Source of the DNA: Hormiphora californensis
Taxonomy: Eukaryota > Ctenophora > Tentaculata > Cydippida > Pleurobrachiidae
NCBI GenBank assembly: GCA_020137815.1
Contig: CM035351.1
Span: forward strand, 8,631,100 to 8,695,099
DNA length: 64,000 nucleotides
Reading direction: 5' to 3'
Positions 1 through 11,544 of this stretch are shown here, piece after piece; position 1 is the first letter of the stretch, and each line of letters starts with the position of its first letter. The position numbers and the translations under genes are program-made. Below the pieces are notes generated by a model, which ran no database searches, was not told the DNA's origin, and was given only the letters and a program-made list of their open reading frames with translations.

Positions 1-2427
1 GACGAGGGTACAAGGGGTCAGGGGTCAGGGTTGCAGTACTGGATACCGGTCTGCCTTCCAATCACCCTCACTTCTCACACATTGCACAGACTCTTGATTT
101 CACAGATGAGTCCGAACCAGCTGATAAGGTCATTGGACATGGGACATTTGTTGCTGGCGTCATAGCTAGTTCCCGGGACTGCCTTGGCATCGCCCCCGAG
201 GCGGAGATATACTCCCTGAAGGTATTCAACTCCAAACAGATATCACACACATCGTGGTTTCTGGAGGCCTTCAATTATGTCCTTCGAACGGGAATAGACA
301 TCCTAAATCTGAGTATCGGAGGTCCCGATTTCCGGGATAGTTTGTTCACGGACAAGGTCCGAGAACTAACTGCTAGTGGTATAATTTTCATTCTCTGCAA
401 TGGGGAACGATGGCCCTCTCTATGGTACCCACAATAACCCAGCCGACCAGCTGGATGTTATCGGTGTGGGAGGGTTGAATTACGATGACGAAATTGCTGA
501 TTTCTCTTCACGAGGCATGACCCTGTGGGAGTCCCCTGAGGGGTATGGGAGGGTTAAACCTGATATTGTGACCTACGGGACAGCTATCAAGGGATCCAAC
601 TTGAAAGGGTCTTGCCGGTATCTAACAGGAACAAGTGTCTCCTCTCCCGTGGTTACTGGTGTGGTAACTCTACTTGTGGAGGTCATGAAACGAAATGAGC
701 GGCTCTCCAGACTTACCTCTCCCGCCAGTGTGAAGCAGATCCTAATGGCGTCCGCGGAACGACTTCCTGGACCCAACGTCTTTGAACAAGGTGCGGGGAA
801 GATGAACCTAGTTCGAGCATACGAGGTCCTCCAGGGGTATGTTCCCCAGGTGACTGTGTCCCCCTCAAAGATAGACTGGACGGACTGTCCCTACATGTGG
901 CCCTTCTGCTCCCAGCCACTATACCACACTGCCCTGCCAGTCACCATCAATATGACAGTTGTTAACGGGATGGGTGTCACAGGATCCATTACCACCCCAC
1001 CCACTTGGCACCCAAATAGCAGGACTAACGGCTACCTGCTGGGTGTGTCCCTCTCCTACAACACCATCCTGTGGCCCTGGTCTGGGTACCTGGCTGTCAG
1101 CCTCACAGTCAAAGAGGAGGGTGCCCACTTTACTGGGACAGTGGAGGGGTATATCCTCCTGACTGTGACGTCACCAGGAACAGTGGAGGATATCGGGGAG
1201 CAGACTTCCACTGTTAGGATCCCTATCAAGGTGAATGTGATCCCCACTCCGCCGCGATCTAGGAGGATTGTCTGGGATCAGTTTCACTCTATTGGGTATC
1301 CGTATGGACCATTCCCCCGGGACAACCTCAGAGTACAAAACTCACCTCTCGACTGGAATGGAGACCACCCCCACACCAACTTTAACGGGCTGTATAAACA
1401 CCTCCGGGGTAAGGGGTACTTCCTAGAGGTCCTCACTACCCACCTCCTGTGTTACGATGCCGCCCACTATGGGCACCTTCTGATAGTGGACCCCGAGGAT
1501 GTTTACCATCGATCAGAGTTGGAGAAGGTGGCACGAGATGTCGATAAGTTGGGTATAAACCTTATTGTCATTGCGGAATGGTACAACGGTCCTCTCATCA
1601 AGCACATCAAGTTTTACGATGAAAATACTCAGGAGTGGGTTGTGTTACAGGGAGCGGGTGCTAATGTCCCGTCCCTCAACAAGTTACTCTCTCCCTGGGG
1701 TGTGGTGCTCAGTGACAAAGTCTGGACGGGAACCTTTGAGTTAGACCCCCGCCATGCCCCAGTTGATTATTCCTCAGGGACTAGTATCCTGGCATTCCCG
1801 ACCGCTGGGAGGACCTTTTCGACAACTCTGGTTGACGAGACCTCTGATATTATCCAGCAGAAGAAGGTCCATGTGGCTGAGGTGCCAGGTGATGGGGGTA
1901 TATCATGGGGCTAACGGTTCAGTGTCTGTGTTTGGTGATAGTTCGTGTATGGATAACGCAGGACAAACAGCAGACAAGTGTTATTGGATCCTGGATATGA
2001 TGTTACAAATGGGTAACACCAAGACCTACTCGCCCCTTCTATCGCCATGGAAACAGGTGGCATTCAGGGCCCCAAAACTGGCCAGCACGCCCCAGTTTGC
2101 CCAAGTTTTCCAGGATCCTCCGTGTGGATGAGCAGGGTGACACCGTCTACAGAGAGTTGGCAGTTTGCCCGGTACTCCAGGAGGCCGAGGTGAGGGACTA
2201 CAATGACACATCTCCTATCGGGGTGCTGGGTGTGAGGATTGTTGTCTGAGCAGATTGATATCATTGGACCGGAGGAGACTGAGGACGAGGAACAGTTGTT
2301 CAGAATCCTGGGTCTCCTGACCCTTCTCTCCATTGGAGCAGTGGGTGGGTTCCTTTACATGCTGTTCCGAATGTTCCATAGGAAGAGGATTGTGTTGTAT
2401 AAGGTTAAAACACGCAGGCGTGTATAG
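1..2427 (+). CDS. MBTPS1: Membrane-bound site-1 protease (S1P/SKI-1), 3' part, with frame breaks
   Basis: Golgi subtilisin-family protease that cleaves SREBP and ATF6 in the lumen. The window opens inside the catalytic domain, in frame from base 3. The catalytic Asp lies in VAVLDTGL (from base 30), the His in GHGTFVAGVI (about 138-170) and the Ser in LTGTSVSSPVV (about 622-655). Strongly family-specific blocks follow, such as CPYMWPFCSQP, LWPWSGYLA, PTPPRSRR and NPLDWNGDH-like PLDWNGDHPHTNF. The C-terminus (2239-2427) has one membrane helix and a short basic tail, as in S1P. Coding needs four frame changes: near 393 and 1888 (one extra base each), about 2090-2115, and near 2235. No introns are visible. 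I infer assembly indels in a conserved gene; a decayed copy is the alternative. The N-terminus lies outside the window. Confidence 0.93.
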
Positions 2428-2594
2428 AGGTGTGTTGCTTTATAGGGGAAGCTTCCGGAAGAGGGGGAGGGACTTTTTCAGGGGTAATTTGTTAACCGTG
2501 GATTTGTACCGAATAGTAAACTGTTGTACCCAGTGCATGTAAAGGGTATTAAAGAGTGTTCAGAGACATTTATATATGTTTGTGTGTGAGTGCT

Positions 2595-2601
2595 GTGTGT
2601 G

Positions 2602-2640
<39 letters not shown>
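2595..2640. repeat. (TG)n microsatellite
   Basis: Uninterrupted TG/GT dinucleotide run just downstream of the MBTPS1 stop codon. Confidence 0.9.
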
Positions 2641-2641
<1 letters not shown>

Positions 2642-3390
2642 TAGTTACAGTTTAGTAAAGTGTGTACAACTGTGTACAGGATATTATGTGTGGGCAGTAT
2701 TTGTGTGTGTGTATGTGAGACGTGAGTTTCTATTGCGAAGTGTGAAATGTGAGAGGCTCCTGGTACAAGACAGATTTGATGAGCATGATCTTCACATCTC
2801 TCTCTCTCTTTGTAGTAAGTTATTCAATATATTATGTGTTTATTCAATGTCAGTGAGGAAGTTCATTTTTCTCCTTCCGGCTGAACAAGAAGATGGGTTT
2901 TATTGTAGCAGAACGCTACATGAATGATGTTATTCTAGGCAGAGTTTATGCTGCGAGAATTACAAGAATTAAGAGGTGCTCTCCTACTTTAGAATCTGGT
3001 ATAACAGCTCGGGCTATTTTCAGAGCAGTGTCATTTGAAATATATGCATTTAGGGGTCTTTCTATCTCTCTTTATTTTTACCCGGATTTATTGTGTATAA
3101 AACCGTTTAAAAGATTTTCTATGCGATGAATATTGTGTTTCGTTATTTCACCCCGTATCGACGTGGGGGGTTTGCGAGTCCTTCAAATCGATCGAACCAC
3201 TTCTGCTGAATCCCCAACCACTCGTGTATATGACCCATGTACATGTCCTTCCTAGCGAGTTCTAGTAAATCCCTTACAGTCCCTCTCTCCTAGCAAATGT
3301 CAAGTGTAGTAGTGGCCGGGACACTTCTAATAAATGCAGGCGCTGTATTGAACTTCAGACTGTCTTCCGACAAAGAGGAAACATTTGGGG

Positions 3391-3452
3391 ACGAGGTTAG
3401 TCAATGTCCGGAGGGGAGGGACGAGGTTAGTCAATGTCCGGAGGGGAGGGAG
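3391..3452. repeat. 31-bp tandem duplication (2 copies)
   Basis: Two adjacent identical copies of a 31-bp unit beginning GACGAGGTTAGTC. The unit contains GAG|GTTAGT, which resembles a 5' splice site. It is not in a recognised gene. Confidence 0.85.
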
Positions 3453-4111
3453 TTGTCAGCTCTCCATGACGGTGGCTTGATATGATGGTGTTCACTTTGG
3501 CAACTTGTTTATTTTAGAGATTCTCCTCCAACCCCAGTCTCACCTTATTTTAGGTACTCTCGACGGGAGATAAAATCAGGGAAAGTCTACAAAATCTTCG
3601 ACAATACAGGATTTTTATTGGAATATGGAATATCCTAATCATGTTTTGTATGCTGCTTATCTTTAGCGGTTGAAGTTTAATAATTAATTGTTTTGTCTGA
3701 TATTCTACACGGTTTAGCCTGTTATAGAGAGAGTAATTGTTATGTAAAGTTGATGCATTTTATCCGGGTGAGAGAGAGGGTAGTGTGTGGGTTTAACCTT
3801 ACTTCTTGGTTGCCCTGCATTATATACGTGTGTCGCCCAGAATTCTATGTGACGTTATGATGCGGAACGCGCCGCATGTTTTGTCTTAGTTGTTAGCATT
3901 TCACTTTTGCGCGTTTTTACACACACTCGCTCTCAATGACTCTGTGTTGCCTTTCTCCATGTCCCGATCTCCAACAAGTCAGCTACCGAGCTCCAAGTCA
4001 TCCTCGGATGTCGGAGTTGACCCCCTCACCTATCAGCCCCGTATCAACCCATTGGCCCTATCTAACTATGGCTGATCAACTAAAATCTCACCCCTCTTTG
4101 TGTAGCATGTC

Positions 4112-5558
4112 ATGCCGTTTGAAAGTCTATTGACTGAGTACGATCCCCTAAAGGCTGGTAGTATCGATGGCACTGACACAATCCCTCACGACCGCGGTAT
4201 AGTCCGTGCCCTAAAATCTACCTACCTGCCCCCGAAACACACTGGCTCCACCAACAGGACTCTATTTGTGGGCCGACTGAATCCGCAGACAACAACACAT
4301 GGTCTCACTGAACACTTTAACCATCTATCTGGTGGTCAGGTTACTGATGCTAGGGTGGTAGTGGAGCCGATACTGTTGGAGAGTAGGAGGTAGAGACCCT
4401 GCTATATCGCGCTGGTGTCTAGCTCGATCCTCTTTTCGCGATGGGTTTGAACAAAACAAGCTGGTGTTGTATCCTTTATATTGCTATAAGACACTGGCTA
4501 GAGCCCCCTGTATCCTTCCCCCGCTATCCCCAATGGTCTATCGTCTCTCTCCATCACCTAACCTATTCTCTCTCTGCTTATCCTAGGTACGGGTTCGTAA
4601 CGTTTTCCACGATCGGAGAGGCTGATAGAGCGTATGAGAGTCTCAATGGTTCTACACTGGACGGGGCTAAGATCTTGGTGGATAGAGAATGTGCTACTTC
4701 CATGGAGGGATGGGTTCCCCGGCGAGAGGGTGAGTCTTGACTATTATTTTGTCAATCTTTTCGCTCATTGTATTCAAGAAAGAATCGCCTTACCGCGGGT
4801 AACAAGTAAAGTAAGAGATTCTGAACAATTCAAATAAGGGCTGGTGATCCAAACAATTAATCCGTTTTCCTACTGCAGGTGGTGGTTTTGGTGGCGACAG
4901 ACGGTCTGGACAACTACGATTTGGATGCAGAGCTAGACCCTTTAAACCCCCGATAACTTTGCAACACAAAACGTCCCAGCGGCCTGAGTCCAGTTACCGT
5001 GACAACACGGAGAGATCCTAGGCGATATGATAACCATGAGAGGGTTAACCACGACAATCGCCATGTCCCGGTCTTGTCAGGTCGCGATAAGAGGGAGCAG
5101 AGACCCGATATCGAGGGAAAACGTTGGAAGCGAGATCTCTTTGATGATACTCAGAGAAGGAAGAAATAAGGGAAAGATGGAGAGATGAAAAGGGGGATGA
5201 AGAGAGAGACAGATCGAGAGAGAACAAGAGGGAACGATCGAGGGGCGAAAGGAGAGAAGGATCGAAAGATAAAAAGAGAGATAGATCGAGAGATGAAAAA
5301 CCGGGGGAGGAAAGGAGAGATAGATCGAGGGAGGAAGGGAGAGAAATATCAAGGGGCGAAACTAAAGAAAGATCGAAGGTTGAAAGAAGAGATAAATCGA
5401 GCGATGAAAGAAGAGATAAATCGAGGGAGGGATCACATCGAAAGAAAGGGAAGTCAAAGAAAAAGTATCATCGAGGAGAAAGGTTGGAGAGTACGAGAGA
5501 TGAAAAACAGACCGAAGCTGCAAATGACAGCTTTCAAATTTTAGATGAAGTTTCTTAG
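4112..5558 (+). CDS. SNRNP35: U11/U12 small nuclear ribonucleoprotein 35 kDa protein
   Basis: Component of the U11/U12 di-snRNP of the minor (U12-dependent) spliceosome. Exons: 4112-4389, 4587-4729, 4879-5558. The N-terminus matches the family signature closely (EYDPLKAGSIDGTD, HDR). One RRM follows, with RNP2 LFVGRL in exon 1 and RNP1 YGFVTF at the exon 1/2 junction, then EGWVPRREGGGFGGDRR and SGQLRFG. The long tail is an Arg/Asp/Glu/Ser-rich RS/RE-like domain. Intron phases fit (phase 2, then phase 1). The last exon needs two single-base frame changes, near 5005-5012 (apparent stop TAG at 5019) and near 5167 (apparent stop TAA). Both flanks are clearly coding, so I infer assembly indels. 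A polypyrimidine-TAG lies 6 nt before the ATG. The gene presence implies minor introns in this species. Confidence 0.93.
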
Positions 5559-5722
5559 AGTAACTTTTTATGCTTTATTTTTTGCTTCTCTATGATTTTA
5601 TTTTGGGACCATTTATATTTTATTGCTGTTAATCATTTATTGATCATTCATTTCTAGAATTTCTCTGCCGTTTATTAGGATTTTAACCCAAACTCACCAA
5701 TCTTTTTTCAATCTAGCACGTT

Positions 5723-6599
5723 ATGGCATTACGGCGATGTATAACCCCGGCAAGAAGCTGCTGTACCAGGTTTCTTAGCAACACCCCAACCTCTGATCAT
5801 CTTGTTAATTTAGAGGATATCCACAAAGAGTGGAAGAATAGTGGACTGCAACATCCACGGTTGGTTGACGAAATATTCGAGTATTTGAGATCAATATATT
5901 TCTTTGATTTTATTTTAACTATCACCCTTTGTCCCCTCAGAGCTCCAGCCAGGCTGAAGTCCCACGGTGCCATGTTTCTTGAGAGGTCTCTAGTTCATGC
6001 TGGATTTGGAAAACAGTTGGGAGATAAAATTAACAGGCTGAAACCGGTGGAAGTGACGTTTGGAGATAAACTAGTGGATTTTGGAACCATTATTACCCCA
6101 ACACAGGCACTTCAACCACCTAAGGTTAGTAACCAAGTCATCTCAATTCTCAGCTGTATCTTTGAGTTTTGTATCTACGTTCTAAACTTCCCCTCAGTTG
6201 GATCTAACCTCACTGGGTGGTGATGGCAACAACTACACTGTAACCATGACAACCCCTGATAGCCCTGACTGCCGACTACACTGGTGTGTCAGTGGAGATG
6301 CCACCCTTCAGCCCTACATCCCACCCACCCCACTCCGAGGAACAGGCTTCTACCGCTACCTAATATCAGTCTACCAGGGTACAATCAATGAGGGCGAGGA
6401 GGAGGTTATCTCTCTCCCTCTAGTGGGGTGTGTTCATTTCCAGTGTTCCTGGGATGGGAGTGTGGGGAGGACGCTGGCAAGGGATCTGGGTGTTGATGAG
6501 AAGGTGTATGTTGTTCAAAGGAGCAAGAAGATTGAGGAAGATGCTGCTGAGAGACTGTTCAAGAGACGGGAGTGGGAGATGAAGACAGAGTTTATGTGA
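5723..6599 (+). CDS. MRPL38: Mitochondrial ribosomal protein L38 (PEBP-fold)
   Basis: Large-subunit mitoribosomal protein with a phosphatidylethanolamine-binding-protein-like domain. Exons: 5723-5880, 5941-6124, 6198-6599; introns are only 60 and 73 bp. The joined frame is intact, 247 residues, shorter than vertebrate L38. The N-terminus is rich in Arg, Ser and Cys with no acidic residues, consistent with a mitochondrial presequence. PEBP signature pieces are visible: LHWCVSGD, YIPPTPLRGTGFYRY, and late FQCSWDGSV, which is characteristic of L38. It starts 164 bp after the SNRNP35 stop on the same strand, with a polypyrimidine-TAG 6 nt upstream of the ATG. Identity rests on motif recognition. 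Confidence 0.85.
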
Positions 6600-6898
6600 G
6601 AGATAATGAACTGGTTTATGTATGAGGATAATTCGTGATATATCTTCAAAAGTTTTTATCAGTGTGAGCAAGTAAATGAATGGGTCATATGACATGGAGA
6701 GGGCCTTGGGTATAAAACCTTCAGTTTTTAGTAATTTATTTGCCAAGCAAGCAACTTGTTTTATAACTTCTAACGAGAGTATATATTGCTCTTGCATACT
6801 ATCCAATAATTCCACCACCATCTCTCTCTCTGTTTAGCTTATAATGGAAGTTCAGATGCACTGGAGAAAGATCAAAGACCGGGGATCCCGGATCGATT

Positions 6899-7855
6899 AT
6901 ACCTCGACCAAAACGCGGAGTTTTTACGTCAGCCGACCCGAAACCTGATTAAATTTGGCCACTCGCTGGTCTCGGAGCCTCCAAATATGTCAAAATATGT
7001 CTAAATTGTCATTTGGGGTCATTTAGACCTTTTAATTACATGTAATTACCCTTTAATTGCATGTAATTACATTTTAATTACATGTAATTACTTCCAATTA
7101 CATTCCAATTACTTCAGCACCTCGAGAGCTTTCGAACGCACCCTAGAACACCTTTCTACTCCTTCTAATTGCCGAGTTCTGTATACCCCTTATTTTGACT
7201 GTTTTTCGCGTCCTACCCCTTATAGGTTTGGGTATGGCCATCGCCACACCCCCTATACGTCGCGGGACCTCGAGACCTTTCCAACGAGCCATAGAACACC
7301 TCTCTACTACTTCAGGGGGCTTCAAAACTTTCACTCTAAAAATATCTATGGTTTTATGGTTTTATGGTTTTATGGTTACCTCGACCAAAACGCGGAGTTT
7401 TTACGTCAGCCGACCCGAAACCGGATTAAATTTGGCCACCCGCTGGTCTCAGGGCCTCCTAATACGTCAAAATATGTTTAAATTATCATTTGGGATCATG
7501 CAGACCTTTTAATTACATGTAATTACCCTTTAATTACATGTAATTACCCTTTAATTACATGTAATTACTTCCAATTACATTCCAATTACTTCAGCACCTC
7601 GAGAGCTTTCGAACGCACCCTAGAACACCTTTCTACTCCTTCCAATTGCCGAGTTCTATATACCCCTTATTTTGACTGTTTTTCGCGTCCTACCCCTTAT
7701 AGGTTTGGGTATGGCCATCGCCACACCCCCTATACGTCGCGGGACCTCGAGACCTTTCCAACGAGCCATAGAACACCTCTCTACTACTTCAGGGGGCTTC
7801 AAAACTTTCACTCTAAAAATATCTATGGTTTTATGGTTATGGTTTATGGTTTATG
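6899..7855. repeat. Tandem repeat, two copies of a ~478-bp unit
   Basis: The segment beginning CTCGACCAAAACGCGG at about 6902 recurs at about 7380 with a few substitutions. The unit contains several short palindromic TAATTACATGTAATTA-like motifs and a conserved open frame that I regard as chance (the same 50-residue peptide appears in both copies). No transposase or terminal inverted repeats were seen. It lies between MRPL38 and the GPCR gene. Confidence 0.85.
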
Positions 7856-8125
7856 GTTTTTTTTTCATCTGGTATTAAGGGCCTGTCGGCTCGGCCCCGT
7901 TGTTTTAGTTTTAGGGGGGATGTTTTAGGGGGGGATGGGTTGAGTTTGGGTTATATTCGGGTCGGGGGGCCTTGCCAGGCCCCGAATGGTTATGGTTTTT
8001 TTTTCATCTGGTATTAAGGGCCTGTCGGCTCGGCCCCGTTGTTTTAGTTTTAGGGGGGATGTTTTAGGGGGGATGGGTTGAGTTTGGGTTATATTCGGGT
8101 CGGGGGGCCTTGCCAGGCCCCGAAT
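7854..8125. repeat. Tandem repeat, two copies of a ~139-bp unit
   Basis: A GT-rich unit containing CATCTGGTATTAAGGGCCTG and runs of G appears at about 7866 and again 139 bp later. It follows directly on the 478-bp tandem repeat, so the two arrays form one repeat island. Confidence 0.85.
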
Positions 8126-8451
8126 ACCTCTCACCACTGATCACATAATGGAAGTTCCCCTCTCTCTTCCACCATAAAGCACTACTTCCACTGAAAATGG
8201 TGAGTTATATAACACTGTTTGTCTGTGTGTACGTTGCTGAGAGAGATGGAGCTTGTTTTTAAATCCCAGCTTGTTACCTTCATGCATCCCATATAGTAGC
8301 CGAGAGAGACCGAGTGTGTGTGTGGAGCACACTGATTTCGCTAAGTGTTGTTCGTGTACCGTTCTATATAACATTGCATCAATAAGTTGACCGGGGCCTA
8401 TAATATTTAGTGTTGCTCTTTGTTTCCAGAAACAACAACATCATCAGCAAC

Positions 8452-10758
8452 ATGTCCGGAGATGGAGCGGACCTGGATTCCACCCTACTTCAGGAGTCCA
8501 ATGACATGAATGATATACCAGTGAAGACTTACATGTTCTTTGATGTTCTACTGGTCATCTTTATTCTACTGTCCCTTCTCACCAATATTCTTGGTAAGCT
8601 TCTAGGAAGGAAGGGTATTTTCTTGAATTGCAAACCTTCATCATATTTTGAGTCAAAATTTGACATGCTAAAATCGCTTGCTGGTAGTAATATTCTGTGT
8701 TTCAGTATCGAATATCTACTACCGAAACAGCCACATAATTACCAATCAAGCGATCCTGATAATCCTCCTAACGGTAGCTAATCTGCTGTGGACCATTGGA
8801 ATCTTGCCATTTTCTGTTGCTGCGTCAGTTGTCACTGACCCCGATGATTCTTCTGACGCCCAGGGCCTCTGGATATTCCAGGTATTGTTATTGATTGTCT
8901 TGCGGGGGGGGGGGGGGGGGGGGGGGGGCTCTGGATATTCCAGGTATTGTTGTTGATTGTCAGGGCCTCTGGATATTCCAGGTATTGTTATTGATTGTAT
9001 CGACCCTGTTTTACCGTGCCTCTTTTACAAATATGTAACATAACAAGTTATTGAAGTTGAAACTACTTGTGTTTAGAAGTTTCAACTTCAAATTGTATCA
9101 CTTGGAACGATAGAGAGAAACTGCTTATTTTGCTAAATCAAAATGTAACTCCTATTTTTTCTCAGGACCCAGTCTGTGGAATTGTTGGTTTTGGTAACGC
9201 CTTTGTGCCCCTTGGAAAGCTCTTCACCGTCATTCTAATGTTAATGGAGCGCTCCGTGGCCATTCTCCTGGAGACCCAATACAAGCAGATAATGTCTAGA
9301 CCCCTGTTTGCATTTTATATATTGATGATGTGGTTCCTAGCTTTCCTTTGTGGCATCCTCCCTCCCGCCATGGGTTTCTATTCGGAGGTATCCTCTGGCA
9401 AGGGCACCTGCTTCCCACCTCTCAATGTGTACGCTGCACTCATCTTCTACATTGTCTATATAATCGGTAAGGGATATGTGTGCTGCACTCATCTTCTACA
9501 TTGTCTATATAATCGGTAAGGAATATGTGATCATGATCTGTGTTTATATAGTGCGGTTGATCCAAATGAATGAACTTGAAATGACCATTCATTGGTGTTT
9601 AAAATATTCTTAACATCATGTTAGTTTACACATGATCGATGAACAAGCTGATCTCGAGGCCGTGGATTGGACGGCTCCTCATCTCTCTATCTCATTTTTA
9701 AAATCCCATCCCACACCCCCAGGTGGCATTGTCTTCATTCTGCTGATGGCAAAGCGAAGAGAGAGGCAGGTAGATAGTGAGCCCGTACCCCAGCCCTCCC
9801 TTCCTCCTGTCTATACTCCCTCTGTGGAAGTAGTTGGAACTACCCGGAAACAACACGTTACTGCCACTGGAAAGGTACCACACCTGCCATGGATATTACG
9901 GAATTGTATCATTTTGTCATCTTCTACGGCTGGATTTCCGATCCCCGAAATGTTCTCAAACAACTTCCTCAGGTTATTGTTGATTACGAGCGGGGCAAGT
10001 TTGAAACGCTTTCTCCTGCTAGCAGCACTGGCCTAGTGGTGAAGTCCCCCCTGAAGAGGCAGCTCATTGAGTCGGACAAGAACTTCAAGATAAGGGACAA
10101 GGACCTCGTGGACTATGATCTACATACTGGAAAGAGCAAGATGAGCAAGGTATGTAATCCAAAATGTACAGTATCAAAATCACGCTCCTGTTGTCTGCCG
10201 GAGCAAACCCGATCTGAGCACACTAGCACACTATCGCAATGATCAAAATGGAGTATGGCGCCACCAGCGCTCTAGAGTCTAACACCCCTCCTCCCCCTCT
10301 TCAGGAGTATAACGGTGTCCTCGCTCTGTTCACCCTGTACGCCATTACATACCTCCCCTTCGCCATTACCAGTATCTTGGAGGTGCCTATCATTATTGAC
10401 AACATCTCAGTTCTCCTGCTCTACTCTACAATCTGGTTGGATCCTCTGCTACTCCTCCTAACACGGGTCATGCTGAGAAGAGCACTCGACAGAATGTGCT
10501 TCGAGGTAGGTCAACCAGCTCCCCTACACATTCATTCAACATTCATAGCCCCCTTCCATCTATCATGTTGGTTAGAGAGTGAGTCATTTTCCCGAGAGTT
10601 CTAAAATGATTCACTCTGTGTTTCAACAAATAAAAACGCCGAAAATTAACAAAAATCTGTTTCTTAAACTTTTGAACATGAAATAATATGAGTTTATCCT
10701 ATATCAGGTGTGCTGTATTGAACTGCAGTGTTGCCGAATGAAGAAGAGTCCTATTTAA
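8452..10758 (+). CDS. Orphan rhodopsin-family (class A) G-protein-coupled receptor
   Basis: Seven-helix receptor of the plasma membrane. Exons: 8452-8593, 8706-8881, 9166-9466, 9723-9874, 9973-10149, 10305-10505, 10708-10758; the joined frame is intact, 399 residues. TM1 is in exon 1, TM2 in exon 2, TM3-TM5 in exon 3, a long charged intracellular loop 3 in exons 4-5, TM6-TM7 in exon 6. Class A hallmarks are degenerate: ERS replaces DRY after TM3 ([10 protein letters not shown]), TM6 has YAITYLPF with the conserved Pro, and TM7 has WLDPLLLLL in place of NPxxY. Cysteines before TM3 (DPVCG) and in ECL2 (GKGTCFPP) could form the usual disulfide. The last exon encodes a 16-residue tail with four Cys (VCCIELQCC), plausibly palmitoylated. 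Ligand unknown. The stop codon overlaps the GLRX5 coding end. Confidence 0.82.
8862..8998. repeat. Exon 2/donor junction of the GPCR repeated three times, with a poly-G run
   Basis: The exon 2 end and following donor (CTCTGGATATTCCAGGTATTG) occur at about 8868, about 8930 and about 8967. A run of about 24 G separates copies 1 and 2. Each copy carries the CAG|GTATTG donor, so alternative 5' splice sites are possible. Confidence 0.85.
9430..9522. repeat. Tandem duplication spanning GPCR exon 3 donor
   Basis: The end of exon 3 plus its donor (a ~48-bp unit starting at GCTGCACTCATC, ending in ATCG|GTAAGG) is repeated once in the intron. Confidence 0.85.
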
Positions 10759-11544
10759 CAAGCGATTTGATGCCCACTTCCTTCAGTACATCAATAAGTT
10801 CTCCACTCTGATGTAACTGAATCACGATGTCACAGCCTCCGATAAACTCCCCTCCGACGTAGACCTGCGGAAAAAGTAATGGGATAATCAATGATTTATT
10901 GTTAATCTTCCTGTTTGTAAAGCTAAAGAACCTGTATTAGACAATGCTGTGTGCCATAGGGAACATGGACGATGTATAGACAGACATTCAAAATCTATAT
11001 AATCTCGTTTTGGTGCGTGTTTACTGTTTTAGTTTTCCTCCCAAATTCTCTGTTTTATTTACCTGAGGTATGGTGGGCCAATCGCTGAATTCCTTGATGT
11101 TCTCTCGCAGTGCCTCGTCTGCTAGAACATTGTGGGCAGAGAACTTGTCAACTCCGTGGATGTCTAGCACCTGTATAACGGCCCTACTGAACCCGCACTG
11201 GGCTGGTCCGGTACTCCCTTCATAAATACCTGTTGGGATATCAGCGGGGTGAGAAAAGGGCCTACACTGATACTCAACGTTTCAAACTATACACCTCACT
11301 ACTGGGTGTAATCAGTACTCACTAGACACTCGTACTAACTGTCAGGCCAATGTTCTGACACTTGACAGCTTACTAAAGTAGTACCACTCCTATTCCTAGA
11401 TAAATCATAAAGACATGCGACACTTACCACAACTTTATCCGCAGCCACTTTGGCAGCAATCTCGCTCTTCTCCTCTGCGGACATGGCCATGGAACGGCTG
11501 GCCAACAGCCGGCAAACAGGCCTCTTCAGCAGTCTAGCTAGCAT
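10751..11544 (-). CDS. GLRX5: Mitochondrial monothiol glutaredoxin 5
   Basis: Monothiol CGFS glutaredoxin that passes Fe-S clusters in mitochondria. Minus-strand exons: 11544-11428, 11229-11063, 10864-10751. Exon 1 encodes a basic presequence ([18 protein letters not shown]), exon 2 the active-site block KGVPDQPQCGFSR and [10 protein letters not shown], exon 3 [13 protein letters not shown], all diagnostic for the family. Exon 2 is one base short (167 nt instead of 168): the C run before the active-site Cys lacks one C, which shifts frame inside the CGFS region. I infer an assembly deletion. A CTCTTTATAG acceptor-like site sits 2 nt before the ATG. The stop codon lies within the last codons of the converging GPCR gene. 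Confidence 0.93.

Larger units (their letters stand above)
2428..4111. other. Intergenic stretch between MBTPS1 and SNRNP35
   Basis: No supported gene. It begins with the MBTPS1 3' flank. It holds a (TG)n microsatellite at about 2595-2638 and a perfect 31-bp tandem duplication at about 3391-3452. Short open frames here have no recognisable domain. The last few hundred bases should contain the SNRNP35 promoter or 5' leader. Confidence 0.5.

Noticed and set aside
2556-2927. Cys/Val-rich frame downstream of MBTPS1
   Set aside because: Derived from the TG repeat and 3' flank; no domain.
7672-7878. Identical short peptide repeated at 7195 and 7672
   Set aside because: Conserved only because the DNA repeat is tandemly duplicated; no start context, domain or splice signals.
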